Part shown: piece by piece, positions 14,598 through 15,297 of the stretch
Layout of the letters: each line of letters begins with the position of its first letter
How positions within the stretch are numbered: the first letter of the stretch is position 1
Assembly: GCA_900759005.1 (NCBI GenBank)
Contig: CAAEUQ010000161.1
Span: 1 to 15,297 of the forward strand
Origin: Clostridia bacterium
GTDB lineage: Bacteria; Bacillota; Clostridia; Christensenellales; Aristaeellaceae
Reading direction: 5' to 3'
Length of the DNA: 15,297 nucleotides
Notes under the pieces: model-generated
Seen by the model: only the letters and a program-made list of their open reading frames with translations
The model's database searches: none
What the model was told of the DNA's origin: nothing
Program-made: the position numbers and the translations under genes

Positions 14598-15297
14598 ATG
14601 TCTGTTAAGGTTGCTATTAATGGATTCGGCCGCATCGGTCGTCTCGCTTTCCGTCAGATGTTCGGCGCTGAGGGCTACGAAGTCGTCGCCATCAACGACC
14701 TGACCAGCCCCAAGATGCTCGCGCATCTGCTGAAGTATGACTCCACCCAGGGCTGCTACGCGCGCAATCACGAAGTTTCCGCCACCGAGGATTCCATCAT
14801 CGTCGACGGCAAGGAAATCAAGATCTACGCCGAGAAGAACGCGGCGGATTGCCCGTGGGGCAAGCTGAACGTGGATGTCGTGCTCGAGTGCACCGGCTTC
14901 TACACCAGCAAGGAAAAGTCTCAGGCGCACATCGCGGCTGGCGCGCGCAAGGTCGTTATCTCCGCTCCGGCTGGCAATGATCTGCCCACCATCGTTTACA
15001 ACGTCAACCATAAGACCCTGAAGCCCGAAGACACCATCATCTCCGCCGCTTCCTGCACCACCAACTGCCTGGCTCCCATGGCGAAGGCTCTGAACGACCT
15101 GTGCCCGATCGAGTCCGGCATCATGTGCACCATCCACGCCTACACCGGCGATCAGATGATCCTGGACGGCCCGCAGCGCAAGGGCGATCTCCGTCGTTCC
15201 CGTGCTGGCGCGGTCAACATCGTTCCGAACAGCACCGGCGCTGCGAAGGCGATCGGTCTGGTTATCCCCGAGCTGAACGGCAAGCTGATCGGCGCGG
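14598..15297 (+). CDS. gap: Glyceraldehyde-3-phosphate dehydrogenase (partial, runs off right edge)
   Basis: Oxidises and phosphorylates glyceraldehyde 3-phosphate to 1,3-bisphosphoglycerate, the substrate of the PGK encoded on the other strand. The first 233 residues of about 335 are present. The Rossmann fold start is VAINGFGRIGR (5-15), and Asp34 in INDLTS indicates preference for NAD. The active-site signature SAASCTTNC places the catalytic Cys at 153, and His180 in CTIHAYTGD is its partner. AGGAGG at 14584-14589 is eight bases before the ATG at 14598. The frame is open to the edge, with no stop; the C-terminal third lies outside the window. Confidence 0.97.
   Translation, partial: MSVKVAINGFGRIGRLAFRQMFGAEGYEVVAINDLTSPKMLAHLLKYDSTQGCYARNHEVSATEDSIIVDGKEIKIYAEKNAADCPWGKLNVDVVLECTGFYTSKEKSQAHIAAGARKVVISAPAGNDLPTIVYNVNHKTLKPEDTIISAASCTTNCLAPMAKALNDLCPIESGIMCTIHAYTGDQMILDGPQRKGDLRRSRAGAVNIVPNSTGAAKAIGLVIPELNGKLIGA

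Noticed and set aside
14514..15137. 207-codon open frame on the minus strand opposite gap
   Set aside because: Shadow of the GAPDH gene, whose active-site motifs and ribosome binding site are unambiguous on the other strand.

Overview
The window reads as a stretch of chromosome from an endospore-forming, or ancestrally endospore-forming, member of the Bacillota, most likely a high-GC Clostridia lineage. Support comes from spoIVB lying immediately upstream of spo0A, the tilS-hpt-ftsH gene order, a BlaI/BlaR1-type pair, a SAM-I riboswitch in front of metK, strong AGGAGG-type ribosome binding sites and U-tailed hairpin terminators. No species can be named from this alone. I saw no insertion sequence, phage gene, tRNA, rRNA or CRISPR array; this is largely housekeeping and sporulation chromosome.

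Layout. 1-90: end of the blaR1 transcript and what looks like a promoter and Shine-Dalgarno for a minus-strand gene that starts beyond the left edge. 91-1960 (minus): blaI-blaR1, overlapping by 4 nt, behind a promoter carrying two tandem dyad operators. 1964-3386 (minus): metK with its own near-consensus promoter, SAM-I riboswitch and terminators. 3399-6980 (minus): a glycolytic operon made of a fused pgk-tpiA gene (phosphoglycerate kinase joined to triosephosphate isomerase) and gpmI, overlapping by 1 nt, with an extended -10 promoter and a strong terminator. 7083-11023 (minus): tilS-hpt-ftsH with promoter and terminator. 11024-14472 (plus, divergent): spoIVB, then spo0A behind a sequence matching the sigma-H consensus, then deoB starting inside the spo0A stop codon. 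14483 to the right edge (plus): promoter and first 233 codons of a glyceraldehyde-3-phosphate dehydrogenase gene.

How the genes work together. GAPDH, PGK-TIM and GpmI cover successive steps of lower glycolysis but sit in two units on opposite strands with the tilS and sporulation blocks between them. SpoIVB (forespore signalling protease) and Spo0A (sporulation master regulator) form the conserved sporulation neighbourhood. The most unusual protein is Spo0A: its DNA-binding domain looks intact, but its receiver domain has lost the acidic pair and the conserved lysine needed for normal aspartyl phosphorylation chemistry. Other points worth a second look are the PGK-TIM fusion, a BlaR1-like sensor protease with no penicillin-binding domain and no visible target gene, and a long structured leader in front of spoIVB. 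Start sites were reassigned from Shine-Dalgarno positions for metK, pgk-tpiA, hpt, tilS, spoIVB and deoB.
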